Positions 34,320-42,860 of a stretch of 56,909 bases of DNA are shown piece by piece. Source of the stretch: Planctomycetota bacterium. GTDB taxonomy: Bacteria; Planctomycetota; SZUA-567. The first letter of the stretch is position 1; every line of letters begins with the position of its first letter. Position numbers and translations under genes: made by a program. The stretch covers positions 1-56,909 of the forward strand of contig JAGUZQ010000128.1 of the NCBI GenBank assembly GCA_020060765.1, in the 5' to 3' direction. Under the pieces are notes generated by a model. It was not told the origin of the DNA. It did not search any database and saw nothing but the letters and a program-made list of their open reading frames with translations.

Positions 34320-35582
34320 TTATTTATCCTCCATCCGCATTCCCTGCTCCGCCAGCAGACCCGCGATTACGGGCTTCACACTCCAGATATTGGCGTGACC
34401 GGTGCGTTCGCTGGTGAAATATAGTCTGCCCGGACCGCTCGGATCGTCGGGATCGACTGCCCAGAACGGATTCCAGTCCGGTGCATTATGATTGGTAATC
34501 TGGGTAAGGTCAGTGCCGTCGATGCGCACAACCCACACGTCATCAGGCTTGTAAATTCTGGCCTGCCATTGTGTTAAAGGACTTTTCCTGACAGTGGCGA
34601 AAGCGAGATATTTGCCGTCGGGGCTCCAGACAGGAGTGATCGCCGCCCACTGGTCGTTGGAAATAATTTCCTGCGGGGAATTCACCGCCTCGACCGCGCC
34701 GTTGTTACCCATTCTCACGCCGATCGTCCAGATGCTGAACCAGGGCACGTCCCGCTTGCGGTGACGCTGGTAAGCAAGTTCGTACAACGGCGTGCCTGTT
34801 TTCGCATCTTTTTTATTGACCACGGGGCAGAATTCCGGGAACAGGCCTTCGGTGATGTAACTGAGGGTGCGGGTATTGAAGTCCATCACCCAAATCTGCC
34901 AGATACCGTCCATGGAGTTGAAACGGCTGAATGCCAGCAATTTCTGATCCGGGCTCCAGGTGGGATGGATATCGTCCTCGGTGGAACGGGTAAGCTGGCG
35001 CGGACGGCTGTCGGGCCGGGTATTGCTTTCCTGCACCAGGATATCCCAGTTGCCATAACGGTTGCTGCACCAGGCGATCAAATCTCCTTTGGGACTGAAC
35101 TTGGGCATCATGTCGCTCATGTTGTCTTCAGTCACGAGGGTGACCGCCAGGCCGGACACGCTCTGAATGCAGATTTGCGGATTCTTGGAATAGCGGGTGG
35201 TGGCGAAGACCATGGTCTTCCCGTCCGGCAACAGGTGAACGTTATGGTCGCCTCCCGCCTCGGCGAAGGTGTGCTGGGACAAACCCTGGAAACCAGGGCT
35301 GGAAATAAGTTTGTCTACCGTACCGGGGTTGTAGTTGGCGTTGGCCATCCATTCGCGGGGATCGTAATGGATACCGTGTTCGGCTTTCATTTCAGGCTGA
35401 ACCGCGTCATGCTCCATCTGCACCGCACCAGGCTCTTTCTCCGGTTTGGCGGGTGGACGGAAGTTAGGCTTAATGTTTTTCAAAGGCCGCATAAGCGACG
35501 TAACCCGCTCGGTAACGCCGCAACCGCCTGCGAATAAGGCCAGAAAAAACAAGGAAATCAACAGTTTATGCGAAATACGCAC
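34320..35582 (-). CDS. TolB-like beta-propeller lipoprotein
   Basis: A 420-residue lipoprotein (lipobox LFAGGC, Cys near residue 21) with PD40/WD40-like repeats of the TolB type: MMPKFSPKGDLIAWCSNRYG, IHPTWSPDQKLLAFSR, ITPVWSPDGKYLAFATVRK and NPFWAVDPDDPSGPGRLYF. These blades form a beta-propeller in the periplasm. The start is GTG 35582 with AGGAGG eight bases upstream. It lacks an N-terminal TolB domain. It is the first gene of a pair with the CsgG/LpoB-like lipoprotein. A palindrome at 35611-35625 is in its promoter region. Confidence 0.82.
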   Translation of the reverse strand: MRISHKLLISLFFLALFAGGCGVTERVTSLMRPLKNIKPNFRPPAKPEKEPGAVQMEHDAVQPEMKAEHGIHYDPREWMANANYNPGTVDKLISSPGFQGLSQHTFAEAGGDHNVHLLPDGKTMVFATTRYSKNPQICIQSVSGLAVTLVTEDNMSDMMPKFSPKGDLIAWCSNRYGNWDILVQESNTRPDSRPRQLTRSTEDDIHPTWSPDQKLLAFSRFNSMDGIWQIWVMDFNTRTLSYITEGLFPEFCPVVNKKDAKTGTPLYELAYQRHRKRDVPWFSIWTIGVRMGNNGAVEAVNSPQEIISNDQWAAITPVWSPDGKYLAFATVRKSPLTQWQARIYKPDDVWVVRIDGTDLTQITNHNAPDWNPFWAVDPDDPSGPGRLYFTSERTGHANIWSVKPVIAGLLAEQGMRMEDK

Positions 35583-35610
35583 CGATAATCCTCCTGCTAT
35601 AGTTCTGCTT

Positions 35611-35625
35611 GGATGAAATTCATCC
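35611..35625. promoter_or_regulatory. Palindrome upstream of the lipoprotein pair
   Basis: GGATGAA-A-TTCATCC, seven-base arms around one base, centred 36 bases before the GTG start of the TolB-like gene. It is in the right place to be an operator covering the -35 region. Only one copy was seen. Confidence 0.4.
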
Positions 35626-35741
35626 TTATGTTTTATCGGTCATTGGCGGGGATAATCTGCAGTTTTTTCAACTAAAGTCGAATTTATTTGCAGTCTAACA
35701 CCTTACCCTGTGCTTTTTTCCACATTTCAGATTTTTTCCGG

Positions 35742-35770
35742 TTCAGGGAAAAGCGGCTGCGGGGTATAAT
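35742..35770 (+). promoter_or_regulatory. Promoter of the response-regulator gene
   Basis: A perfect TATAAT (35765-35770) stands 27 bases before ATG 35798. Seventeen bases upstream the hexamer is TTCAGG, a poor -35 match, so activity may depend on an activator. A GAAGGA ribosome binding site lies between the promoter and the start. Confidence 0.5.
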
Positions 35771-35797
35771 GTTATCTCAACTGGCGAAGGAACAACG

Positions 35798-36802
35798 ATG
35801 CGGATACTGGTTGTCGACGACGAACAGATTATACGCAACTGCCTATTCGACATGCTGGGAGCGATGGGGCATGAGGTGCGTCTGGCCGACAATGGGCTGT
35901 CGGCGCTGTCCATGATCGCGGAATCGCGTCCTGACGCTGTCATGGCCGACCTGACCATGCCGGAAATGGACGGCTTACAACTGTTGGAAGAGATCAGAAA
36001 ATTACCTGAGCCGCCGCCGGTGATAATGCTGACCGGAGCTGAACTTAGCAATCGCAAGAAAGCTTTCGAACTGGGCGCCTACGATTATTTCATCAAGCCG
36101 CCGCTGCTGCACGAGTTGGCCAGCAGGCTGTCGCGCCTGGAGGAAAGCCTGAACCTGAAAAAAGCTCCCCCCACCATTCCGGTTCAAGACGAAGGTGAAC
36201 AAGAGATTTCGGAAGAGATGGCGCTGCTGCGCGACAACCTGCGGCGGTTCGAGCAGGCGCTGTCCTCCGGCAGCAGACCGGAGAATATCGCTGAAGCGAG
36301 AGAACTGCAAATAAAACTGACCTGTATCCTTCCCGCGCCGGAAAAAAAGCTGGCGGAACCATCGCAGAAACTGGTCGCTGTGTTGCTGACCGCGTCAATC
36401 CTGTTATCGCTGCCCCTGGCTTATTATTCCCTTGCAAAGAAACAGCCACCTGTTGCCGTAGCCGCCGTCGACGCCAAGCTATGGGAAATATGGGAAGCTT
36501 ACGACAGCAACGAACTGCGCGCCAACGAACGCTACCATAACAAGAGAATCAGAACCGAGGGCACGGTAAAAAATATCTCCACCACGAGCGAAGGACGCAT
36601 CTACCTGATCCTCGCCACCGACGTCTATAACGCCAGGGGAGAATTCCGCTTTTCCGATTCCCGCAAACAAGAATTGCTGAAACTCGACAACGGGTCGGAA
36701 GTCAGAATCGAAGGAACTGTGCTGGGCAAAAGCCTGCTGGGCGGGCCGTTGCTGGACGACTGCGATCTGGTGCAGATAATCAAGGGATCAGCAGGCGAGT
36801 GA
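35798..36802 (+). CDS. Response regulator receiver fused via a membrane helix to an OB-fold-like domain
   Basis: A 334-residue protein of unusual layout. Residues 1-115 are a complete receiver domain: acidic pair Asp7-Asp8, phospho-acceptor Asp51 (ADLTMPEMDG), Thr79 (MLTG) and Lys100 (YFIKPP). Residues about 120-185 form a charged, partly helical linker. A hydrophobic helix (about 191-213, KLVAVLLTASILLSLPLAYY) follows, and residues about 225-330 resemble the tRNA_anti-like OB-fold group (RIRTEGTVKNISTT...EVRIEGTVLG). With the receiver in the cytoplasm, the OB domain would be periplasmic, so phosphorylation could signal outward. No histidine kinase is adjacent. Its 3' end overlaps the convergent gspM by 23 bases. 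Confidence 0.85.
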   Translation: MRILVVDDEQIIRNCLFDMLGAMGHEVRLADNGLSALSMIAESRPDAVMADLTMPEMDGLQLLEEIRKLPEPPPVIMLTGAELSNRKKAFELGAYDYFIKPPLLHELASRLSRLEESLNLKKAPPTIPVQDEGEQEISEEMALLRDNLRRFEQALSSGSRPENIAEARELQIKLTCILPAPEKKLAEPSQKLVAVLLTASILLSLPLAYYSLAKKQPPVAVAAVDAKLWEIWEAYDSNELRANERYHNKRIRTEGTVKNISTTSEGRIYLILATDVYNARGEFRFSDSRKQELLKLDNGSEVRIEGTVLGKSLLGGPLLDDCDLVQIIKGSAGE

Positions 36803-37319
36803 TCCGCATTGAGGCGGATAGATTCTCCTCCTGTTCGCGCGACTCCAACCGCAGGGTTTCGGCGCGCAACAGCAGCCGGGAACTGTTCAACCCGTAAAGA
36901 AACGCGGTCAGCTTTTTCATTCCCCCCTCCGCCTCCACGTCGATGGTGTAATTCAGATAAGCGCCGGTTTTCTTCGCCTCGCGGGGCTTGACGTCCTGTA
37001 GCCGCACACCGCTCTGACGCGCCAGCCCCTCGATCTCGGCGAGGGTCGTTGCCGACTCCTCCTCGGCGGAACCAGTCTGCTTGATGTAAGGAGAATAGCG
37101 CCGGTATTTATCGCGCACCTGCTCCTCCAGGCGGACGTTTTCATAATGGTGACGATACTGGGTCTCGGCCTTGTCTATTTCCACCTGCAGGAAGGAAAAT
37201 TCGTCCGAGACGGATCGCACCACCACGCGGTCTATCGCCGCCAGCGAAACCGCTACGACAGCCACCAGCAGCCAGCGCCTTTCACCCGTCGAAAGCCGGG
37301 AGAAAAATTGAGCGATCAT
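36780..37319 (-). CDS. gspM: Type II secretion protein GspM / PilO-like
   Basis: A 179-residue bitopic protein: short cytoplasmic start, one membrane helix (about 15-33, RRWLLVAVVAVSLAAIDRVV), a coiled-coil segment (about 40-70), then a ferredoxin-like periplasmic domain (VRLQDVKPREAKKT...YTIDVEAEGGMKKLTAFLYGL) as in GspM/PilO. It forms the inner-membrane platform with GspL. The start overlaps the gspL stop by four bases (ATGA). Its end overlaps the convergent response-regulator gene by 23 bases, so no terminator lies between. Confidence 0.8.
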   Translation of the reverse strand: MIAQFFSRLSTGERRWLLVAVVAVSLAAIDRVVVRSVSDEFSFLQVEIDKAETQYRHHYENVRLEEQVRDKYRRYSPYIKQTGSAEEESATTLAEIEGLARQSGVRLQDVKPREAKKTGAYLNYTIDVEAEGGMKKLTAFLYGLNSSRLLLRAETLRLESREQEENLSASMRITRLLIP

Positions 37320-38821
37320 TTCACGCCCTCCGCGACAGTCACCACCTCGCTCTTAGGTTTATTGTCTGCCACCGGATCCGGCAGCGGCACGGGCCGGGAT
37401 TCGTGCTGGCAGGATATCTCGAAATCCGCGTATTCCCCCTGATTCTGCCGCCGCTTGGTAGTGCGCGTGGCCTTGACGTTTTCAAAGAGGGCGGATTTTT
37501 CCAGTGTCGTGACAAAAGTAAAAACGTGCGACATCGCCTTGGCTTTTCCCCGGATCACGACATTGCCGCGCTCCTCGAGCTGAAGGCGCGTGACATAGAT
37601 TTCCTCCGGCAGCAGCCGGTGAATCTCGGCCAGCAGCGGGAGCGACCGCCCGCGCATGTCCAGCCTGCTTTCCACCATCGAAATCCCCCGCCGCATCCGA
37701 TCGACGCTGGCGGAAATGTTTTTGATATCGCTGATCCGCCCCTGCAACTCTTCGCGGTAAAAAGACAGGGAATAGAATCTTGTCGCCAGCAGCAGCAGCA
37801 GCACCGCGACCGAACTGATGGTCAGCGCGCCCATGACAGTCAGGCTTTTGCGATTCTCCACCATGCGGTGGCGCAGGCGATGTTCCGGCGGCAGCAGATC
37901 AAGACTGGTTCCGCCTTTCCGCCCCAGCCCCAGCAGAACCGACCGGGAACATGATTGCTCCGCATCTTCTCTCTCCATGGCGTCGGCAACGATCAGTTCC
38001 GCCTCGTCTCCGTCGACGACTGCGGTAGCGTCGATTTCCAGCCGGGCGTCGATGATTTCCGCTATTTCACGCCGGTATTTTTCCGCGCCGCCGACAAAGA
38101 CGTGGGCGACCAGCGTCTCCCGATCCTCGGTGGAATAGAGCTTGAGCGCGTGCCCCACTTCCCGCACCATCCGCTCCTGCCATTTCTGCGGAGCTTCATT
38201 CAGATGGTTGGCACCGAGCATGATGTTGCGGGTGAAAACGATTTCGCCTTGACGGAAGACGAGCAATTCGGAATAACCTGAGTCAACGTCAAGCAGGATC
38301 TCCGCTTCGCCTTCGCGGCTCTGCTGCCGCTCCAGCGACCGGAACCACTCCGCCAACCCCTCGGTGCCGAGCGCCACCGACTCGACGCGCAGCCCCGCGC
38401 GCTCCAGAATATCGATCCGCTCCTGCACCACGTTGCGCATGGCGATAACCAGCATCACGCGGGAGTAACCAGAACTGGCTGACGGCGTGCCGTACCAGGC
38501 GTAAAGAATTTCGTCGCGGGAATACGGCGTCTGCTTGCCTATCTGCAAGCTTATCATCCCGGCGACTTCTTCCGGTTCAGTGGCGGGAAGTTCCAGGAAC
38601 CGCACCGTCACCAGATGGCGGGGGAGAGAGATTATGGCTTTGCCGCCAGCCGCGCCGAGACGGCGCGCGGAATCCCTGACCGCGTTTTCCAGAGGGCCGT
38701 TAATGCCGGCCAGCTTGGTCAACGCGACGCGCGCCTTGCGGTTGCCGGAAACTTCAGCCACTTTGAGATAATCGTTACCTATTTCGACAATGACAACAGG
38801 CTGACTCCAACCCAGACGCAT
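37316..38821 (-). CDS. gspL: Type II secretion protein GspL (PilM-PilN type fusion)
   Basis: A 501-residue protein. Residues 1-about 330 are an actin-like (ASKHA) cytoplasmic domain of PilM type (VIVEIGNDYLKVAEVSG..., ILLDVDSGYSELLVFRQGEI, VFVGGAEKY). One membrane helix (about 335-355, LTISSVAVLLLLLATRF) leads to a coiled coil and a PilN-like periplasmic domain (LPEEIYVTRLQLEERGNVVIRGKA). It links the ATPase GspE to the membrane platform. The start ATG 38821 has GGAAGGA upstream; in-frame starts further up are rejected. The last 40 residues are a Pro-rich tail. It is in canonical order K-L-M but separated from gspK by 347 bases with a REP pair. Confidence 0.85.
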   Translation of the reverse strand: MRLGWSQPVVIVEIGNDYLKVAEVSGNRKARVALTKLAGINGPLENAVRDSARRLGAAGGKAIISLPRHLVTVRFLELPATEPEEVAGMISLQIGKQTPYSRDEILYAWYGTPSASSGYSRVMLVIAMRNVVQERIDILERAGLRVESVALGTEGLAEWFRSLERQQSREGEAEILLDVDSGYSELLVFRQGEIVFTRNIMLGANHLNEAPQKWQERMVREVGHALKLYSTEDRETLVAHVFVGGAEKYRREIAEIIDARLEIDATAVVDGDEAELIVADAMEREDAEQSCSRSVLLGLGRKGGTSLDLLPPEHRLRHRMVENRKSLTVMGALTISSVAVLLLLLATRFYSLSFYREELQGRISDIKNISASVDRMRRGISMVESRLDMRGRSLPLLAEIHRLLPEEIYVTRLQLEERGNVVIRGKAKAMSHVFTFVTTLEKSALFENVKATRTTKRRQNQGEYADFEISCQHESRPVPLPDPVADNKPKSEVVTVAEGVK

Positions 38822-39033
38822 GTGCATCCTTCCACAAAATACCCGCACCGCTCCACGCACGCGGAACGCGCAATCCATATAGGTGATCGACAAAATAAGG
38901 GATTTGTTGCAGTAGAAATGCCGCCGCGCGATTCTTTCGGAATCAGAAAAAGATTATCGGAAACAAGTGGGATTAATCACAATACGGCTTGCTTAAGGAC
39001 GAGGGTTTCTGTTTTCGGCAAAAACATACGGTC

Positions 39034-39111
39034 GTCATTCCCGCGCAGGCGGGAATCCAGGGGAGAAACCGTACGCAACACCGCCTGGATTCCCGCCTGT
39101 GCGGGAATGAC
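39034..39111. repeat. REP-like inverted pair (ATTCCCGC-type)
   Basis: GTCATTCCCGCGCAGGCGGG with AATCCAGG following, and 20-odd bases later the near-exact reverse complement ending GCGGGAATGAC. Each half is itself a hairpin, and the whole 78 bases can fold as one long stem. It shares the ATTCCCGC..GCGGGAAT core and the following GTAAGTTT with the single copy at 8882. It sits in the gap between gspK and gspL inside the operon and could cause partial termination or mRNA processing there. Confidence 0.85.
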
Positions 39112-39168
39112 ATTTCGTAAGTTTAACGGTTAAACTGAAAGATTTTTTCTGACTAAACCCTATTGCGT

Positions 39169-40227
39169 TTAATCTTTTATCGCCGTCCTCAAACCGAGGC
39201 GGCGCTCGCGCCGGTACAGTATCCGCCCCCCGCGCTCGAACGTAAACTCAACCGCGGCAAGATAGCTGCCGCCACTGGCCACCCCCAGTGCCACGCCGGA
39301 AAAATACCGGGAAGTAACGCCCATTCTGTCTTTCGCCACCAGCCCTGTCAGCAGATTTTTCTGATTATCGGACAGTGAAATTCTTGTCTCGATTTCACCG
39401 ACGATACTTTTTTCTCCGGAAAAGGCGAAGTCGTCCGCCGTACCGCGCACGCCGTCGCCGCCTGCGCACAGCCCGGCGATTGACCGCGCCAGCCCAGCGT
39501 CAAGCCCCAGCGCCTGCAATACCGGCAGGCTCGCCGTGTTTAGGTTCACCTTCCCCGCACCGTAAACGGTCAGCACTTGCGCCAGCGTTTCGTAGACCTC
39601 CTGCGTCATGCCCCTGACAAACAGCAGATCGACCAGGACGGGAAGCTTGCCGTTGCGAACCGGATAGGGTTGGGCGAGATTGGAATAATACTCCTGTTCA
39701 GCGCCGCCTTCCGTAATCATGTTGTTAGGATCGCGCCAGTCGACGATCGCTGCGGCCAGTTGATCGCGCTCCCTTTCCGGCAATTCCAGCGTCAACGCAA
39801 ACAGGCTTTCCAGTTCCTCCCGACTCGCGATGTTTACATTCAGCTTGCCTTCCTCGTCGGCCAGGCCGAAATCGATTCCGTGATCGACTTCCGGGTATTT
39901 TTTCAGAAAATCTGCCAACGCCTTGACCGAGCGCAACGTCCAGGTTCTGCCGGTAGACAGTTCCCTGACGCCGAAAATCTCCGCGCCTCCCGCCCACATA
40001 TCCGCGGTGGAAACGTTGTCTCCTGGAGCGAGATTAGCCGCCTGGATCGCGCGCCTGACGGAAGCTTCCGCCAGCCACAATTCCTGCCGGTTCTGCCGCT
40101 CCCGCGCTGCGACCGCGACCCGCGGGCGCAGGTGCGCAAACAGCGCCGCCGCCAGCAGGGACAGAATCATGATCGCCCACAACACCGCCAGCGATGCCGC
40201 GCCGCAACAGCGATTGGCAAACATCAT
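39169..40227 (-). CDS. gspK: Type II secretion minor pseudopilin GspK
   Basis: A 352-residue minor pseudopilin at the tip of the secretion pseudopilus. The N-terminal hydrophobic helix (SLAVLWAIMILSLLAAALF) lacks the Glu5 of other pilins, as is normal for GspK. The domain shows the family segments GLADEEGKLNVN, AAIVDWRDPNN and AGKVNLNTASLPVLQALG, with the helix-hairpin-helix-like insert. Its start overlaps the gspJ stop by four bases. Length is close to that of other GspK proteins (about 320-350). Confidence 0.92.
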   Translation of the reverse strand: MMFANRCCGAASLAVLWAIMILSLLAAALFAHLRPRVAVAARERQNRQELWLAEASVRRAIQAANLAPGDNVSTADMWAGGAEIFGVRELSTGRTWTLRSVKALADFLKKYPEVDHGIDFGLADEEGKLNVNIASREELESLFALTLELPERERDQLAAAIVDWRDPNNMITEGGAEQEYYSNLAQPYPVRNGKLPVLVDLLFVRGMTQEVYETLAQVLTVYGAGKVNLNTASLPVLQALGLDAGLARSIAGLCAGGDGVRGTADDFAFSGEKSIVGEIETRISLSDNQKNLLTGLVAKDRMGVTSRYFSGVALGVASGGSYLAAVEFTFERGGRILYRRERRLGLRTAIKD

Positions 40228-40829
40228 CTCTCTCCCACCGGAACGGAAATCATACGACTCAGCAATCTCTTTTCGCTGCCACTGCCGAAGGTCAGCTCCA
40301 CCCTTATTTTTTCCGGAAAGGAATCAACCGAATTCCAGGCAATGTCCCATGCGGGATTTTCGGCAGCGTAATTCCCGGCGTAACGAAAAGCGACGCCGTC
40401 CACCCCGGCCAGAATCATCTTATGTCCCGTGCCGTCAGCTTTTCTAACAGCTTGCGAAAAGGTGAACACCTCCCGGATTAACTGTCGTTTTTCCGCGTCG
40501 AAGCGATAGCGGATAAATCCCGGACGCCAGGCGCTTTTCTCCCCAACCGCATCCTCCACCAGCGCGGGAAAACCGACGCCTCCCCCCTGCCCCGCGAATG
40601 CCAGCGGCTCGAACGTCATCGCGCTTCTTACGTCGCGCTCCATGGTTTCCAGAAACAGCAGCGTCGTTCCGGCGGAAACCGGTTGCGCTTCAGCCTTGAC
40701 CAAAGCCCGCAAGCCGCAGGAAAAAACCGCGAACAAAGCCATCCCCACCAGTGTCAGTAGCGACACCGCCACCAGCAGTTCGATCAGCGTCAAGTTGCGC
40801 GAGTATATATTTTTATGGGGATTTTTCAT
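40224..40829 (-). CDS. gspJ: Type II secretion minor pseudopilin GspJ
   Basis: A 201-residue minor pseudopilin. After a short leader (MKNPHKNIYSRN) the mature start is LTLIELLVAVSLLTLVGMALFAVF: Glu5 is present, but the residue before the cleavage site is Asn instead of Gly and residue 1 is Leu instead of Phe. The C-terminal region carries the GspJ pattern (YRFDAEKRQLIREVFTF..., RVELTF). The start ATG 40829 is eight bases past the gspI stop; a frame from 40874 would overlap gspI and has no support. Confidence 0.87.
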   Translation of the reverse strand: MKNPHKNIYSRNLTLIELLVAVSLLTLVGMALFAVFSCGLRALVKAEAQPVSAGTTLLFLETMERDVRSAMTFEPLAFAGQGGGVGFPALVEDAVGEKSAWRPGFIRYRFDAEKRQLIREVFTFSQAVRKADGTGHKMILAGVDGVAFRYAGNYAAENPAWDIAWNSVDSFPEKIRVELTFGSGSEKRLLSRMISVPVGER

Positions 40830-40837
40830 GACAGTTC

Positions 40838-41224
40838 TCACTGCCGGGCGGCGACGGAGGAAGACAGACTCCAAGTCTTGCCGGTTCCCGCATCCAGACG
40901 GCAGGTAATATCGTTCAGCCCCGGCAGATCGGCAGGCTGGATGAATATACGCAGGGTGAATTTCCTGCCGCCGAGATTGATCTCTTCCTCGCTCTGCCCG
41001 GCCGCCAGTCCCCCGCGCGAACGCGCTTCCGCCTCCGCCTGGTTCAGGCGCGTGTCGAGATAATCCAGCGCCATCCGCGAATTTTCGGCATAGGTCGCCG
41101 CCGCCAGGGAATTAGCGTAAATCCTGATTATCGGCACCAGTCCGATCAGCAGGAAGGAAACAGCCAGCAGCACATCCAGCAACGCCAGCGACCGGACGAG
41201 ACTTTTACCAGTTCTTGATATCAT
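40838..41224 (-). CDS. gspI: Type II secretion minor pseudopilin GspI
   Basis: A 128-residue minor pseudopilin by position and N-terminal pattern. The helix reads SLALLDVLLAVSFLLIGLV: the leader ends in Ser rather than Gly and position 5 is Asp instead of the near-invariant Glu. The body (YAENSRMALDYLDTRLNQAEAE) fits GspI. The start ATG 41224 lies inside the 3' end of gspG (20-base overlap), behind GGAGGG. Confidence 0.78.
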   Translation of the reverse strand: MISRTGKSLVRSLALLDVLLAVSFLLIGLVPIIRIYANSLAAATYAENSRMALDYLDTRLNQAEAEARSRGGLAAGQSEEEINLGGRKFTLRIFIQPADLPGLNDITCRLDAGTGKTWSLSSSVAARQ

Positions 41225-41621
41225 CCTCGCCGCCCTCCGTTCCGTCCGGGCCTTTGGAAAACAGGTCGTAACTCTCGGCGTTACTGGTGCCGGGATAGCG
41301 GTACTGGTATTCATTGCCCCAGGGATCGAGCGCCTTTTTCTCCAGGTAGGGACCGTTCCAGTTCTGCGGAACCGGTTCGGACGAGGGTTTGCTTAGCAGC
41401 GCGGCCAGCCCCTGCTCCGTGCTGGGATAGGCGCCGTTATCGACCTCGTACATTTTCAGCGCGAGAGATATGTTGGACTCGATATCGGCCTTGGCGATGC
41501 GACGCCGCGCCTGCTCCGACCGACCCGCCAGGCGCGGCGCCACCATCGCCGCCAGCGCGCCGAGAATCACGATCACGATCAGCAGTTCGATCAGGGTGAA
41601 TAAACGCACGGATTTTTTCAT
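41205..41621 (-). CDS. gspG: Type II secretion major pseudopilin GspG
   Basis: A 138-residue major pseudopilin. The mature helix FTLIELLIVIVILGALAAMV is canonical, but the residue before the cleavage site is Leu (leader MKKSVRL) and not Gly. The C-terminal calcium-binding end (LDPWGNEYQYRYPG..., FSKGPDGTEGGEDDIKNW) is diagnostic of GspG and separates this system from type IV pili. A strong GGGAG is upstream. It is 21 bases after gspF. Confidence 0.95.
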   Translation of the reverse strand: MKKSVRLFTLIELLIVIVILGALAAMVAPRLAGRSEQARRRIAKADIESNISLALKMYEVDNGAYPSTEQGLAALLSKPSSEPVPQNWNGPYLEKKALDPWGNEYQYRYPGTSNAESYDLFSKGPDGTEGGEDDIKNW

Positions 41622-41642
41622 CTCGCTCCCCTTAGTCCTGAC

Positions 41643-42848
41643 TCATAATCCCATCTCGCCCATTTCGAAAATCGGCAGCAACATCGCGAACACCATGAAC
41701 CCCACGATGCAGCCGACCAACAGAATCAGCAGCGGCTCCAGCAGGCCAGTCATGATTCGCGCGTAATGCTCCACCCTGCGCCCGTAGACATCGGCCACCT
41801 CCTCCAGCGACGCCACCAAGCTTCCGCCTTCCTCGCCCACCGCGATCATCTGGATGACGAAGGGAGGAAAAGCCGCTACCTTGCGCAAGCTGTCGGAAAG
41901 GCGCGCGCCGTGCCGGATGATTCCGTCGGTCACTTCCGACAGAGTTTTGCGCAGCACCTCGTTATCCAACGTATCTCGCGCCAGTGGCACCCCTTCCTGT
42001 ACCGACACGCCGTGCCGGATCAGCAGGGCGAGCGTGCGCGAAAACTTGGCCAGATCCGCATTCAGCACAAAACCCCGCACCACCGGCGTGTGCAGTTTGA
42101 CAAGATCCACTACCCACTTTTTCCTGCCGCCCGGACGCATCCGCCGAAACAGAGCAAAGACAAAAGCCAATGCCAGCAGGAACCAGGGATAATTGTCGCG
42201 CGAAAAATTGCTGAGATTGATCAGGATCAGCGTAGGCAGAGGCAGGTCTTTCATCTGTTTGAACAGCGTCAGCAAATTAGGCAGAAAAAATGCCAGTGAC
42301 ACCGCCACCGCGCCGATACCGGCCACCGTCACCAGCGCCGGGTATAACAACGCGGCCTGAATTTTCCGCCGGATTTCGTTTTCCCGCTCCCGGTGCGCCG
42401 CCAGCTCGCGCAGCATCTCCCCCAACATTCCGCCCCGCTCCCCCGCCCTGACCAGACCCAGCGCGAAATTATCAAACGCGCGCGGATACCTGCCCATGGC
42501 CGAGGAGAGCATCTCGCCGTCCCGTACGCGCGTTTCCAAGTCGCTGGCCAGCGCCCGCATGGCGGGATTCCTGATTTCCCCGGAGATCAGCGAAAGACTG
42601 CGAAGAATCGGCACCCGCGCCTTGAGCAGACTGGCCAACTGCCGAAAAAAAATATCAACCTCCCCCTGGCGAATCCTGGCGGAAGGGCTTCCGGCCGACG
42701 CAGCCTTGGCTCCGCTTTCGGCGACGGTTACCGGCACCAACCCCTGCTCGGTCAGCAAGCCGACGACGGCCTCGCGCGTGGGAGCTTCTATTTCCCCTTC
42801 GGCGAACTCGGTCGGGCTTTTTTTTGCGCGATAGCGGAACTTGGGCAT
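41643..42848 (-). CDS. gspF: Type II secretion inner-membrane platform protein GspF
   Basis: A 401-residue polytopic protein with two repeated cytoplasmic GspF domains (about 70-195 and 270-395) and three membrane helices. Typical segments are IFFRQLASLLKARVPILRSL, GERGGMLGEML and IRHGVSVQEGVPLA, VGEEGGSLVASLEEVADVY. It starts MPKFRYRAKKS as in this family. It lies 12 bases after gspE. Confidence 0.95.
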   Translation of the reverse strand: MPKFRYRAKKSPTEFAEGEIEAPTREAVVGLLTEQGLVPVTVAESGAKAASAGSPSARIRQGEVDIFFRQLASLLKARVPILRSLSLISGEIRNPAMRALASDLETRVRDGEMLSSAMGRYPRAFDNFALGLVRAGERGGMLGEMLRELAAHRERENEIRRKIQAALLYPALVTVAGIGAVAVSLAFFLPNLLTLFKQMKDLPLPTLILINLSNFSRDNYPWFLLALAFVFALFRRMRPGGRKKWVVDLVKLHTPVVRGFVLNADLAKFSRTLALLIRHGVSVQEGVPLARDTLDNEVLRKTLSEVTDGIIRHGARLSDSLRKVAAFPPFVIQMIAVGEEGGSLVASLEEVADVYGRRVEHYARIMTGLLEPLLILLVGCIVGFMVFAMLLPIFEMGEMGL

Positions 42849-42860
42849 AGCCTATCCCTG

